A stretch of DNA of 64,000 bases from Andreesenia sp964489735 (GCA_964489735.1 CAZBAL010000002.1:62001-126000), one strand, 5' to 3'; positions 1 through 9,058 are shown, counted from the stretch's first letter. The notes: generated by a model not told the origin, from the letters alone. Program-made: numbers and translations.

Positions 1-691
1 CAATCTTCTCCAGATCATCAGCTTTTAACCTCAATGAAAACGAACCTATGTTGTTTCCCTGGGGATCTTTATCCCAAGCATCCTTACTTATCCATTTTCT
101 CTCTGTAAGTTCATACTCAACTGTTTCTATTTCATTTTCATATTCTTTAAAGTTTATTCCTAATGGAGTGAACAGAAATTTATCGGCAAAGTCTTCTAAT
201 CTCATGCCAGACCTGTCTGAAATGATTTTCCCAAGTAGATGAGATGAACCCCCATTGTATTGAAATACACCTTTCATTTCTTCTGATATATTACAGCTGC
301 AGATTCGTTCTATCCAGTTATCAGCTTCAAAAAGATAACTTTCTTCCCATTTCATTCCGCTGCTCATAGTCAGTAAGTCCTCTATGTTTGCTTTCCCACC
401 AAAACACTCAACTGGCTCTTCTACAGAATCAATATACCCTTCTTTAATTGCAATCCCTACCAGTATTGCTACTATAGTCTTGGTAATTGAATTGACTGGA
501 ATAGGCGAATTGTCGTTTATATATCTAAATTTTTGCTGTCCATCTCTATTTATCAGAACAGCTTTTATTTCCGACTCTTTTCTGAGATCATTTACTAGTT
601 GTTCATAATATTCATTTTTAGAGTTTTTTATTTTCTTACCAGTCTTATTTATCCTACTTTTCCCACTTGCCCTATTCTCATAAAATAACAT
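1..691 (-). CDS. Serine hydrolase of the beta-lactamase (class C)-like family, C-terminus outside window
   Basis: About 230 residues are visible; the reading frame is open to base 1, so the C-terminus lies outside the window. The S68-I-T-K71 tetrad gives the catalytic Ser and Lys of the penicillin-binding/beta-lactamase fold, the LLTMSSGMKWEE segment (about 106-117) is typical of the class C-like esterase/peptidase group, and Y145-N-G fits the second catalytic motif. No signal peptide is obvious, which points to a cytoplasmic or atypical hydrolase rather than a secreted beta-lactamase. The ATG start lies 7 bases after the upstream M16 stop codon, with a weak GGTGA site about 13 bases ahead, so the two genes probably form an operon. 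Substrate cannot be inferred. Confidence 0.8.
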   Translation of the reverse strand, partial: MLFYENRASGKSRINKTGKKIKNSKNEYYEQLVNDLRKESEIKAVLINRDGQQKFRYINDNSPIPVNSITKTIVAILVGIAIKEGYIDSVEEPVECFGGKANIEDLLTMSSGMKWEESYLFEADNWIERICSCNISEEMKGVFQYNGGSSHLLGKIISDRSGMRLEDFADKFLFTPLGINFKEYENEIETVEYELTERKWISKDAWDKDPQGNNIGSFSLRLKADDLEKI

Positions 692-698
692 CTTGTTA

Positions 699-1949
699 TT
701 ATTCTTCACCACATTCAGCTCCTATAACAGTCTGTATGCTTGGACTGACTAAAACTTTATTTGCAACATCTATGATTTCTTTTTCAGTTATGCTTTCAAT
801 CATTTTCAGATTTTCTTCAAACTCATATACATCTCTATCCTCTACAATCTGTCCCATCACATAATCTGATATATGCTGAGGGTCAAGGAGTGTAGAGGCT
901 ATGCCAGTCTTTAAAATCTTCTTCATCAGTACTACAAACTTACTATCTACTAGCTCACCACTTTTAACTTCTTCTATAGTGGTTCCAACAATAGATCTAG
1001 CTTTTTCTATGTTCTCACGAGCTAGAGAAGTGTATATGAAAAGTGTCTTAACATCCTTAGAGCTGTCTATATCAGTATAAACTTCATAGGTTAGACCGTG
1101 GTCTTCCCTTAATCTCTTAAAGAGATGAGAGTTTGAGTTTTCTCCCAAAGAATAGCTAATAATACTTAGAGCAAGTTCTTCACGCCTGGTTAGCCCATGA
1201 AAAGTGAAGAGATATATTATATTGCTCTGCTCAAATTCATCTTTAGTTATAGACAGTTCTTTTTCAATATTATCTTCAATTATGACGTCTGGTTTTACAA
1301 CCTCTCTTGAATTCCAGCAACCAAAGCACTCGCTTACTATTTTTTTTATATATCCATCTTCGAATGATGATGCTATGACAATTACAGAATTATTGGGTGT
1401 GTAGTATTTGTTATAAAACTCTCTGACTTGATCCACTTCATATTTAGAAACAGCTTTCGTACTTCCAGCTATATCCCATTTAAGAAAGCTCTTATCAAAT
1501 GATTCTCTGCAGATATTCTGAAAACTGTACTCTTCCATATCATCAAGGTCTGATCTTATCTCAGATAATATGACTTCTTTTTCTTTATCAAACTCTGATT
1601 TAGGAAAAATAGGGTTTATTATTAAGTCAGAAATGATACTCATTGAGTTTTCAAACTCTTCATTCAATGCCATTATTTTAAATACGGTGTCTGAATATGA
1701 AGTATATGCATTTGTATATCCTGCTAAATTTTCCAGCGCTTCATTTATTTCAATATTGGTTTTGCTTTTTGTGCCTTTAAAAACCATATGTTCTAGAAAG
1801 TGACTCAATCCCTTCTCATCTTCTTTTTCATATTTAGACCCAATTTTAATTCCTAAATTTAGTGAGAATAAATCGGTATTAGTCTTTATATGGTATACTT
1901 CTAATCCATTATCCAGTTTGAAACTTTTGTATTTAAAATATTTCTCCAT
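699..1949 (-). CDS. M16 family zinc metallopeptidase (insulinase/processing-peptidase-like)
   Basis: A 416-residue protein with the inverted zinc motif H50-F-L-E-H54, followed about 70 residues later by the EKEVILSEI segment that carries the third zinc ligand in this family. Both M16 halves are present, the second (about 220-410) being the non-catalytic one. No signal peptide is seen, so it is probably a cytoplasmic peptidase that degrades or processes peptides, as in the Bacillus YmxG (MppA-like) group. The reading frame can be extended by eight codons to a TTG, but I chose the internal ATG because GGGGT lies 6 bases ahead of it. A hairpin just upstream separates it from the liv operon. Confidence 0.85.
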   Translation of the reverse strand: MEKYFKYKSFKLDNGLEVYHIKTNTDLFSLNLGIKIGSKYEKEDEKGLSHFLEHMVFKGTKSKTNIEINEALENLAGYTNAYTSYSDTVFKIMALNEEFENSMSIISDLIINPIFPKSEFDKEKEVILSEIRSDLDDMEEYSFQNICRESFDKSFLKWDIAGSTKAVSKYEVDQVREFYNKYYTPNNSVIVIASSFEDGYIKKIVSECFGCWNSREVVKPDVIIEDNIEKELSITKDEFEQSNIIYLFTFHGLTRREELALSIISYSLGENSNSHLFKRLREDHGLTYEVYTDIDSSKDVKTLFIYTSLARENIEKARSIVGTTIEEVKSGELVDSKFVVLMKKILKTGIASTLLDPQHISDYVMGQIVEDRDVYEFEENLKMIESITEKEIIDVANKVLVSPSIQTVIGAECGEE

Positions 1950-1973
1950 CTTTTTACCCCATATGTAATACAA

Positions 1974-2000
1974 AAGTCTAAAGATAAATTCTTTAGACTT
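1974..2000 (-). terminator. Hairpin, putative terminator of the liv/AI-2E operon
   Basis: A 10-bp perfect inverted repeat (1974-1983 with 1991-2000, arm AAGTCTAAAG) with a 7-base loop. Read on the minus strand it follows the 2063-2584 gene and is followed by CTTTTGTATT, a weak T-tract, so termination may be partial. Confidence 0.45.
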
Positions 2001-2062
2001 CTGCTTATTTTTATATTTATTTTTTATTTGCTCTATATATTTGTTTTATATGCTTATTTTAT

Positions 2063-2584
2063 CTACTTGTTTAACTTCCTATCCTGAAACACTTCATCTT
2101 TCTTTGGTTCTTCTGATAATATATGTCTGAACTTCAAAACCGATGATATTATTACTCCCAGAATAGGTCCTAAAATTACACCAATCGGTCCCAAGACTAT
2201 TGATCCAACTATTGTCAGTATGAGTGTATAAAGTGGACTGAGTCCAATCCTGTCTCCTACAATTTTAGGTTGAATTAATTGTTTCAGGACAGTGACAATC
2301 ACATATAGCACGGCCAATTTAAGTGCCATATCACCTGAACCAATAACTAAATAGTATATTGCCCATGGAATCATAATGATACCGCTACCCACAACTGGTA
2401 TAGCATCTACTATAGCGATTCCTAGAGATTTCAAAACGCTGTATTCAATTCCAATATACTTAAGTCCAATAACCAGTACAACAAAAGTCAATAGCATGAG
2501 AATCAGCTGAGATTTCAAATAACCGATTACTCCATTTTTTGTATCAATATAAACTGCCTTAAGATATCTGTTCAGATTGTCCAT
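2063..2584 (-). CDS. Half-length AI-2E family transporter-like membrane protein (YtvI-type C-terminal half)
   Basis: 173 residues with about four or five hydrophobic segments. The sequence resembles only the C-terminal half of AI-2E/PerM/YtvI transporters: the IVDAIPVVGSG motif (about 57-67), the QPKIVGDRIGLSPL motif (about 103-116) and a final glycine/proline-rich helix. Full members have about 340-370 residues and 7-8 helices. The upstream half is not simply frame-shifted away, because only 15 bases separate this start from the livF stop. A strong GGAGG 6 bases before the ATG supports real translation. It is probably co-transcribed as the last gene of the liv operon. It may work as a homodimer or be a degraded remnant; function unknown. 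Confidence 0.65.
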   Translation of the reverse strand: MDNLNRYLKAVYIDTKNGVIGYLKSQLILMLLTFVVLVIGLKYIGIEYSVLKSLGIAIVDAIPVVGSGIIMIPWAIYYLVIGSGDMALKLAVLYVIVTVLKQLIQPKIVGDRIGLSPLYTLILTIVGSIVLGPIGVILGPILGVIISSVLKFRHILSEEPKKDEVFQDRKLNK

Positions 2585-2599
2585 TTTCAGCCTCCAATT

Positions 2600-3304
2600 T
2601 TAGCCACCAAGATAAGCTTTTCTTATATCATCATTATTAAGAAGTTTTTCTGCATTTCCTTCTGAAACTATCTGTCCTGTCTCAAGTACATAAGCTCTGT
2701 CTGCGATAGACAATGCCATATTAGCATTCTGCTCTACCAATAGAACAGTCATTCCTTGATCATTTACACGTTTGATAATATCAAATATCTCTCTTACTAA
2801 TATAGGAGCGAGTCCCATTGACGGTTCGTCCATTAATACTATTTTCGGCTTTGTCATCAATGCTCTACCCATAGCTAACATCTGCTGCTCTCCACCAGAA
2901 AGAGTACCTGCAAGCTGCTTTCTTCTCTCTTCCAGTCTTGGGAAGCTCTTATAAGCTCTTTCAAGACCATCGTTTATATCAGCTTTGTTGTTTAATATAT
3001 ATCCTCCAAGTTCCAGGTTGTCTTCAACACTCATATTAGGGAATATTCTTCTTCCCTCCGGAACATGTGCAATTCCATTTTTTATTATATTGAATGGTTC
3101 TGTCTTAAGAAGGTCCTGACCTTCATAAGTTATCTCTCCGCTTTTAGGTTTAATAAGTCCGGAAAGAGTATGCAGTATTGTAGTTTTTCCGGCTCCATTC
3201 GCTCCTATAAGAGTCACTATCTCACCAGCTTTAACTTCAAAAGAAATCCCTTTAATAGCATTTATTACGCCATAATAAACTTCAAGATTTTTAACTGAAA
3301 GCAT
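2600..3304 (-). CDS. livF: Branched-chain amino-acid ABC transporter ATP-binding protein LivF
   Basis: 234 residues. Walker A GANGAGKTT (about 33-41), Q-loop region, signature LSGGEQQ (about 135-141) and Walker B IVLMDEPS are intact; the C-terminal ADRAYVLETGQIV segment is typical of LivF. It supplies ATP hydrolysis for the LivHM permease, taking leucine, isoleucine and valine or related hydrophobic amino acids across the cytoplasmic membrane. It follows livG with an 11-base gap and has a GGAGGG site. The call as LivF rather than another ABC ATPase rests on its place in the complete K-H-M-G-F cluster. Confidence 0.94.
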   Translation of the reverse strand: MLSVKNLEVYYGVINAIKGISFEVKAGEIVTLIGANGAGKTTILHTLSGLIKPKSGEITYEGQDLLKTEPFNIIKNGIAHVPEGRRIFPNMSVEDNLELGGYILNNKADINDGLERAYKSFPRLEERRKQLAGTLSGGEQQMLAMGRALMTKPKIVLMDEPSMGLAPILVREIFDIIKRVNDQGMTVLLVEQNANMALSIADRAYVLETGQIVSEGNAEKLLNNDDIRKAYLGG

Positions 3305-3315
3305 TCTTTTCCCTC

Positions 3316-4074
3316 CTATTCACCTAAGTATGCTTTAATAACATCAGGATTATTTCTTATTTCTTCAGGTGTACCTTCTGCTAAAAGCACCCCATAATTA
3401 AGAACTACTATTCTCTCACAGATTCCCATTACAAGACTCATATCATGCTCTATAAGTAATATAGAAACATCAAACTTATCCCTTATGAAAGAAATTGTAT
3501 CCATTAACTCTCTTGTTTCCTGCGGATTCATACCCGCTGCAGGCTCATCAAGCATAAGAACTTTAGGGTCTGTCGCTAGTGCTCTTGCTATCTCAAGCTT
3601 TCTCTGTCTACCGTAAGGAAGATTTTTTGCCGTAACACCTGCAAGATGCTCCATGTCAAATAATGCCAACAGTTCTCTAGCTTTTTGATCTGCAATTTTT
3701 TCTTCTCTCCAATATTTAGGAGTTTTTATAATCCCTGAGAATATACTATAATTCATATTCTTTTGATACGCTATCTTTATATTGTCTATTACCGAAAGAT
3801 CACCGAAAAGTCTTATATTCTGGAACGTTCTTGCCAAGCCTCTGCCTACAGTTTGGTTAGGTTTCAGCCCTAAAATACTCTGTCCTTCAACAAATATATC
3901 TCCTGAAGTCGGTTGATACACACCAGTAAGCATATTAAAAGTAGTAGTTTTTCCTGCTCCATTCGGTCCTATAAGTCCAACTATTTCATTGTCGTATATT
4001 TCAAGATTGAACTTATCAACAGCTTTAAGTCCTCCAAACTGGATTCCTATATTTTTCGCTTCAAGAATTGCCAT
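3316..4074 (-). CDS. livG: Branched-chain amino-acid ABC transporter ATP-binding protein LivG
   Basis: 252 residues. Walker A GPNGAGKTT (about 36-44), the LivG-type signature LPYGRQRKLEIARAL in place of the usual LSGGQ, and Walker B VLMLDEPAAGMN are all present. LivG and LivF form the ATPase heterodimer of the importer. The start overlaps the livM stop (TAATG), with GGAGGTGA ahead of it, so translation is probably coupled to livM. Confidence 0.94.
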   Translation of the reverse strand: MAILEAKNIGIQFGGLKAVDKFNLEIYDNEIVGLIGPNGAGKTTTFNMLTGVYQPTSGDIFVEGQSILGLKPNQTVGRGLARTFQNIRLFGDLSVIDNIKIAYQKNMNYSIFSGIIKTPKYWREEKIADQKARELLALFDMEHLAGVTAKNLPYGRQRKLEIARALATDPKVLMLDEPAAGMNPQETRELMDTISFIRDKFDVSILLIEHDMSLVMGICERIVVLNYGVLLAEGTPEEIRNNPDVIKAYLGE

Positions 4075-5054
4075 TATTCTTCACCTCCAAGACCAGATGT
4101 TTTTACATCCTCTTTAGCTCTTTTCTTAAACAGTGAAAACTCTCTTGTGCCAAGTAATCCTGTAGGTCTGAATAACATCATTAAAAGCAGTACTAGTGCA
4201 TATATAAGAAGTCTGTAGTCTGAAAAATCTCTTAATATTTCTGGAAGGAATGTCAGTATGAACGCAGCTATAATAGAGCCTGTAATACTTCCCATACCTC
4301 CAAGAACAACCATAACCAGTATTTCAATAGAGAACATGAAGTTGAACTTCTTTGGATCCAGCACTGTCATTAAATGAGCAAATAATCCACCAGCTACACC
4401 AGCAAAAAACGCTGAAAGCACGAAAGTGAATATTTTATAGAATGAAGTGTTTATTCCAACTGCTTCAGCCGCTATTTCATTTTCTCTTATAGATATAATG
4501 CTTCTACCATGTCTAGAGTTCATCAGTGAAAAAATCACTGCAACTATGATTATCATGATCCAGTAAATATTGTTAAAATCTGCTAACATTGGTATATTTC
4601 TAAGTCCTAAGGCACCACCAGTAATATCCAGATTAACCAGCAGAACCCTTATTATTTCACCGAATCCAAGTGTAATTATTCCTAGATAATCTCCTCTAAG
4701 TCTAAGTGCCGGCACTCCAACTATGAATCCGAATATACTTGCCACCAGTCCACCTATAACAAGTGAAATTACGAGATGCAGTGTGTCTGGTATCTCTAAA
4801 CCAGAGTTCATAGTGAACAGTGCAGCTGCATATGCTCCGGCCGCCATAAATCCGGCATGACCAAGTGTAAGCTGGCCAAGAAAACCAGTTGTCATATTTA
4901 AACTCGCAGCTAAAATTATGTTGATTCCTACCATTAAAAGTATTCCTTCATAGTACGCATCAATTATTCCAAAATTCATCAGTAGTTTGAGAGCTACAAA
5001 GGATAGAATGACAGCAATCAGATTCAGAATATATCTTTTTTTATTATTAGTCAT
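4074..5054 (-). CDS. livM: Branched-chain amino-acid ABC transporter permease LivM
   Basis: 326 residues with about eight to ten membrane segments. The EAA-like loop shows REN-E-IAAEAVGIN (about 186-198) and the TTGFLGQLTLGHAGFMAAGAY-type region near 53-73 is characteristic of LivM. It pairs with LivH to form the transmembrane channel. It has a GGAGGG site and follows livH by 11 bases. Basic and acidic residues at the C-terminus (KKRAKEDVKT) are likely cytoplasmic. Confidence 0.93.
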   Translation of the reverse strand: MTNNKKRYILNLIAVILSFVALKLLMNFGIIDAYYEGILLMVGINIILAASLNMTTGFLGQLTLGHAGFMAAGAYAAALFTMNSGLEIPDTLHLVISLVIGGLVASIFGFIVGVPALRLRGDYLGIITLGFGEIIRVLLVNLDITGGALGLRNIPMLADFNNIYWIMIIIVAVIFSLMNSRHGRSIISIRENEIAAEAVGINTSFYKIFTFVLSAFFAGVAGGLFAHLMTVLDPKKFNFMFSIEILVMVVLGGMGSITGSIIAAFILTFLPEILRDFSDYRLLIYALVLLLMMLFRPTGLLGTREFSLFKKRAKEDVKTSGLGGEE

Positions 5055-5065
5055 ATCTTTCCCTC

Positions 5066-5941
5066 CTATACTTTCTCTCTTGTATCTTTACCGAATAATC
5101 CGGCAGGCTTTACAATCAGTACTACAATCAAAATTCCAAAAACAACAGCATCTGAAAGTTGAGATGAAATATATGACTTAGTCAAACTCTCCGCAACTCC
5201 CATAATAACTCCACCAAACATGGCTCCAGGAATTATTCCTATACCACCAAGAACTGCCGCAACGAATGCCTTAAGTCCTGGCATCATACCCATATAAGGG
5301 TCTATAAGAGGATATGCCATACTGTAGAGGATTCCTCCAACAGCAGCAAGTCCTGAGCCCACAGCAAATGTAATCGATATTGTTTTATTTATATTAATTC
5401 CCATAAGTAATGATGCTTGTGGATCTTCCGATGTAGCTTTCATAGCTTTTCCTGTTTTTGTCTTGTTTACAAATATTTCAAGTGCTACCATAAGTATCAC
5501 AGATATAATGATAGTCACAAAAGTAATTCCTTCAATTTGAATACTTCCTATATTGAAATTAGGAATATCTACAATTTTTGGAAACGGTCTAGGATCTGGT
5601 TTGAACAGAACCATAAATAAGTTTTCTATAAATAAACTTACAGCTATCGCTGTTATCAGAGCTGAAATTCTTGGTGCATTTCTCAACGGTTTGTATGCAA
5701 ATCTTTCAACAATGACACCCACTAAAATACAGAGAATAATACTGATTATAATTACTAAAGGTATTGGAATTCCCGCTGATATCATAAAATATGCAGAAAA
5801 AGCACCTATCATAAGTATATCTCCATGGGCAAAGTTTATAAGTTTGATAATACCGTAAACCATAGTATATCCCAGGGCAATTAGCGCATAAATACTGCCC
5901 ACATGCAGTCCATTAATCAGCTGCTGAATAAACTTTTCCAC
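5066..5941 (-). CDS. livH: Branched-chain amino-acid ABC transporter permease LivH
   Basis: 291 residues, about eight transmembrane segments. The N-terminus with GLHVGSIYALIALGYTMVYG and then LINFAHGD (about 34-41) is the hallmark of LivH. The EDPQASLLMGININ segment (about 171-184) is the coupling loop that contacts the ATPases. It is the second gene of the operon and lies 87 bases after the livK stop, across a strong hairpin that probably sets the binding protein to permease ratio. Confidence 0.94.
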   Translation of the reverse strand: MEKFIQQLINGLHVGSIYALIALGYTMVYGIIKLINFAHGDILMIGAFSAYFMISAGIPIPLVIIISIILCILVGVIVERFAYKPLRNAPRISALITAIAVSLFIENLFMVLFKPDPRPFPKIVDIPNFNIGSIQIEGITFVTIIISVILMVALEIFVNKTKTGKAMKATSEDPQASLLMGININKTISITFAVGSGLAAVGGILYSMAYPLIDPYMGMMPGLKAFVAAVLGGIGIIPGAMFGGVIMGVAESLTKSYISSQLSDAVVFGILIVVLIVKPAGLFGKDTREKV

Positions 5942-5970
5942 TGATATCTCTCCTATCTTCTTAAAATTAC

Positions 5971-6002
5971 TAAAAGGAAACTATAGATATAGTTTCCTTT
6001 TA
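5971..6002 (-). terminator. 15-bp hairpin between livK and livH, probable attenuator
   Basis: A perfect 15-bp inverted repeat (5971-5985 with 5988-6002, arm TAAAAGGAAACTATA). The 3' arm on the minus strand ends in TTTTA. Such intercistronic hairpins are common between the solute-binding protein and permease genes of ABC operons, where they stop part of the transcripts or protect the upstream message from 3' decay. Confidence 0.7.
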
Positions 6003-6028
6003 GCTGTTGTATATAAGTTTTACAAAAA

Positions 6029-7195
6029 TTACTTAGAAACTAAGTCTAGTTTAGTCTCAAGTTTGTACTTTCCATCTTCTACTTTGATAATTGAAACCGG
6101 TTTTATTGGGTTCCCATCATCGTCAAACTTAGTAGATCCTGAAACAAGATCTAAATCTGTTTCCTTCATAGCATCAACAACTGCTTTTTTATCTGTAGAA
6201 CCTGCTTTTTGAATTGCTTCTATTACAGTTTTAGCAGCATCATATCCTAATGCTGAGAAAGACTTAGGTTCTTCATCTTTATACTGTTTCTTATATTCTT
6301 TAACAAAGTTTTGAACAACTTCACTCTCATCATCTGGTGAATAGTGGTTACTGAAGAATCCACCCTCTATTGAATCAGGATCGATTTCAAGAACTCCATC
6401 CCATCCATCTCCACCAACTAGTGTAGCATCAAGATCGATTTCTTTCGCTTGTTTACCTATAAGTGCTACTTCATTGTAGTATCCTGCTAGGAATACAACA
6501 TCTGGCTTTTCAGCTTTTATATCTGTTAATGCCGATTTAAAGTCTTTTTCTCCAGTAGAGTATGCTTTTTCAGCAACTATCTCTCCACCATTTTCCTCGT
6601 AAAATTCTTTAAACGTCTTAGCTAAACCTTGTCCATAGTCTGTCTGCTCGTTTAATATAGCAGCTTTCTTGCCTTTAAGGTTCTCTAGCGAATATTTTGC
6701 AATTATCTCACCTTGCTGAGTATCTGTATAACATGAACGGAAAATAGAGTCTTTTCCCTCAGTTATTGAGTCTGCAGTTCCTGTAGGTGTAATCATAGGC
6801 ATACCATCTTTATCGGCAAGAGGTGCAACTGCTAGAGTGTTTGTACTGATTACAGGTCCAACAATCGCTGAAACCTTATCACTTGTTACAAGTTTTTTAT
6901 AAGCATTTACAGCCTCATTGTTATCACCTTTGTCATCATAAACAACCGCTTCTATTTTCTTTCCATCAAGTATTCCACCTGCATCGTTAGCTTCTTTAAT
7001 AGCAAGCTCAACTCCATTTAGAGTCGCTTTACCATAAACAGCTACTCCCCCAGTTGTAGGTGTAATAATACCAATTTTTACAGTGTCAGACGAGTCTGAA
7101 CTGCCAGAATCTTTGTCTCCGCCACATCCAGCTAATAGCCCAGCTGAAAGAGCAACTACTGAAAGCAGTGATACAACTTTCTTGAATCTTTTCAT
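6029..7195 (-). CDS. livK: Branched-chain amino-acid ABC transporter substrate-binding lipoprotein LivK/LivJ
   Basis: 388 residues from the chosen start. It begins with a basic lipoprotein signal peptide and a lipobox LLAGC, so the mature protein is anchored outside the membrane by a diacylglyceryl cysteine, followed by a Gly/Ser/Asp linker. The body is a periplasmic-binding-protein type I fold with KIGIITPTTGGVAVYGKA and the VAPLADKDGMPMITPTGTAD region typical of LivJ/K. It binds hydrophobic amino acids and delivers them to LivHM. A longer frame reaches 7270, but AGGAGG lies 7 bases before the ATG at 7195 and the signal peptide begins there, which decides the start. Confidence 0.93.
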   Translation of the reverse strand: MKRFKKVVSLLSVVALSAGLLAGCGGDKDSGSSDSSDTVKIGIITPTTGGVAVYGKATLNGVELAIKEANDAGGILDGKKIEAVVYDDKGDNNEAVNAYKKLVTSDKVSAIVGPVISTNTLAVAPLADKDGMPMITPTGTADSITEGKDSIFRSCYTDTQQGEIIAKYSLENLKGKKAAILNEQTDYGQGLAKTFKEFYEENGGEIVAEKAYSTGEKDFKSALTDIKAEKPDVVFLAGYYNEVALIGKQAKEIDLDATLVGGDGWDGVLEIDPDSIEGGFFSNHYSPDDESEVVQNFVKEYKKQYKDEEPKSFSALGYDAAKTVIEAIQKAGSTDKKAVVDAMKETDLDLVSGSTKFDDDGNPIKPVSIIKVEDGKYKLETKLDLVSK

Positions 7196-7288
7196 TAAAA
7201 ATCCTCCTAATATTTGTTTTGAATTGTAATATAGTGATTGAATTACCGGACTAAATTCCAATACATTCAATGCACATTATTTAAAATA

Positions 7289-7297
7289 ATTATACCA
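7289..7297 (-). promoter_or_regulatory. Extended -10 promoter of the liv operon
   Basis: On the minus strand TGG-TATAAT gives an extended -10 element. The -35 position (TACAAT, 17 bases upstream) is poor. The leader to the livK start is about 85-90 bases and contains an imperfect TTGAAT/ATTCAA inverted repeat. Confidence 0.5.
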
Positions 7298-7320
7298 CAA
7301 ACCCCTAGCTAATTGTAGAC

Positions 7321-7686
7321 TTAGCCAAAGTTATGCAGTAAAAAAACAGACATAATAACAATTGCTACAGATATGATTCCAATCCTGATTATTCTGGAGT
7401 AAGGAACCCCCATAGAAACATGTGTTGAATATGCTAATAGATAAAGCACTAAAGCACTGAAGCTTATTATTGCAACTATATTAGGCATAAATAACACTGC
7501 TACGATTGAAAATACTATAAGCAGTCCAAAAATTGTAATGAAATTGGCTCTTCCTTTATAGTATTCAAACCTCTCATCTGATTTAATTTCTTCAGTTGCA
7601 TTGTTTACCTTGTTTTTAAGGTAAAGTCCATAAAAAAACACAGCTGAAGCTATCAAAAGCAGTAATACATAAATCAGTCTATCCAT
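7321..7686 (-). CDS. Small integral membrane protein of unknown function
   Basis: 121 residues from the chosen start, with four predicted membrane segments (about 3-20, 51-68, 70-90 and 100-118) and a charged stretch KSDERFEYYKGRAN after the first one, probably cytoplasmic. I recognise no family. The frame opens eight codons earlier, but AGGAG lies 9 bases before the ATG at 7686 and no site precedes the first ATG. It follows the glutamine amidotransferase by 117 bases and ends just before the liv promoter. Confidence 0.6.
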   Translation of the reverse strand: MDRLIYVLLLLIASAVFFYGLYLKNKVNNATEEIKSDERFEYYKGRANFITIFGLLIVFSIVAVLFMPNIVAIISFSALVLYLLAYSTHVSMGVPYSRIIRIGIISVAIVIMSVFLLHNFG

Positions 7687-7803
7687 ACTTTTAACTCTCC
7701 TATTACTCATTTATATAATAAATATGCTAAACCCTTTTCAACGCTCAAACCTCTCCTTATTCCACTGTTTTATAAGAAGGAGTGTTCTTGGCTTACCATA
7801 AAT

Positions 7804-8532
7804 TTATTCATTATTTTTCGAACTCTCAACGAGAAGTTCAAAAAGCTTAAGCATCTTATCATCACATAATGCCATCGACTCAGGATGCCACTGAACACCA
7901 ACTGCAAACTCCCTATCTTTCATTTCAACAGCCTCAATTATATCATCTTTAGCTCTAGCTGTAACTATCAAGTCCTCACCTAAGTCCTTTATAAACTGAT
8001 GGTGGTAAGTATTTACATGGTAACTGTCTCCCAAAACTTCATTCAGAAGCGTTCCTTCTTTTATCGAGATGCTATGTCCAGGGTCACAGCTATATCCTCT
8101 CTGCACGTGCTGAAGTGAATTTTCTAACTCTATTAAATCCTGGTACAATGTGCCACCTTTAACTATATTCAGCATTTGAAAACCTCTGCATATTGCAAAA
8201 AACGATTTTTTGGTCTGCAGTACTTTTTCAATCAGACTGAATTGATATCTATCCAGTCCTACAGAGTACGTGCCTAAATTTGTATGCGGCTCTTCATTGT
8301 ACATTATTGGATTTATATCCAGTCCACCTGTAAAAACAAAGCCATCACATAGTGAAATCTGACAATCAATAATTTCACTGTTACTCGTAATAGGTAACAT
8401 TATAGGGATTCCACCTGCTTTTTCCACCGAATCAAAATATGCCGATGGTGTAGCGACTCTTGGCAATATCTCCTGGTTTGGCATTAACTCATTAACTAAT
8501 CCTCCCAAAACACCAATTATTGGTTTTTTCAT
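7804..8532 (-). CDS. Class I glutamine amidotransferase, peptidase C26 (gamma-glutamyl-GABA hydrolase PuuD-like)
   Basis: 242 residues. The nucleophile lies in FFAICRGFQMLN (about 119-130), where CRG replaces the CLG of synthase-linked amidotransferases; this is typical of the PuuD/peptidase C26 group. The catalytic His-Glu pair is in GVQWHPES. The N-terminus KKPIIGVLGG also fits that family. It probably hydrolyses gamma-glutamyl amides (gamma-glutamyl-aminobutyrate or related peptides) in the cytoplasm. No putrescine pathway genes are nearby, so the true substrate is open. Confidence 0.85.
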   Translation of the reverse strand: MKKPIIGVLGGLVNELMPNQEILPRVATPSAYFDSVEKAGGIPIMLPITSNSEIIDCQISLCDGFVFTGGLDINPIMYNEEPHTNLGTYSVGLDRYQFSLIEKVLQTKKSFFAICRGFQMLNIVKGGTLYQDLIELENSLQHVQRGYSCDPGHSISIKEGTLLNEVLGDSYHVNTYHHQFIKDLGEDLIVTARAKDDIIEAVEMKDREFAVGVQWHPESMALCDDKMLKLFELLVESSKNNE

Positions 8533-8570
8533 AGATCATTTCTCCTATATAATATTATTAATTGATAAAA

Positions 8571-9029
8571 CTACATAGTTTTTATTAGACACTGAAATAT
8601 TCCTTCAAGTAATTTTGAATTCAATTCTTTTTTCTTTTCGTTGATCTCATCATCTGCATTATCCAAGTCATATTTTTCAATATTATTCAGTTCCAGCTTT
8701 TCATTGCTAAAGTCAATGATCAACCTAGTCTCTAAATCATACCCCGTATCTTTTATGAGCTCTATATTGTGAACATCTTGCAATCTGTAAATTTTATATT
8801 TCGTCATTAGAAAGCTGCTCTTTATATCGAACTCTATTTTCAATAATTTTCTTTCATCAAATATATAGATTTCTTCGCTTGCATCTTTTTCATAAAAGTT
8901 ATTTATATATATTCTAGTCTTATCACTATCTTCCACATATTCTTTTGCTTTTAATATAGCTTCATATTTTTCTCCATACAGTGTAATATAGAGAGAGTTT
9001 TTCTGATAAAAATTCAAAAGTGCATCCAT
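8571..9029 (-). CDS. Hypothetical protein
   Basis: 152 residues, soluble, no recognised family. Alternating short strands (TRIYINNFYE, EIYIFDERKLLKIEFD, YKIYRLQDVHNIELI, TRLIIDFSNEKLEL) followed by a C-terminal charged helix suggest a PH-like or other small beta-barrel plus helix fold; this is inference from pattern only. The frame opens at a GTG seven codons upstream, but AAAGGAG lies 9 bases before the ATG at 9029. It is the first gene of a likely unit with the amidotransferase. Confidence 0.6.
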   Translation of the reverse strand: MDALLNFYQKNSLYITLYGEKYEAILKAKEYVEDSDKTRIYINNFYEKDASEEIYIFDERKLLKIEFDIKSSFLMTKYKIYRLQDVHNIELIKDTGYDLETRLIIDFSNEKLELNNIEKYDLDNADDEINEKKKELNSKLLEGIFQCLIKTM

Positions 9030-9058
9030 TGTCATCAACTCCTTTGCCACACCTATTA

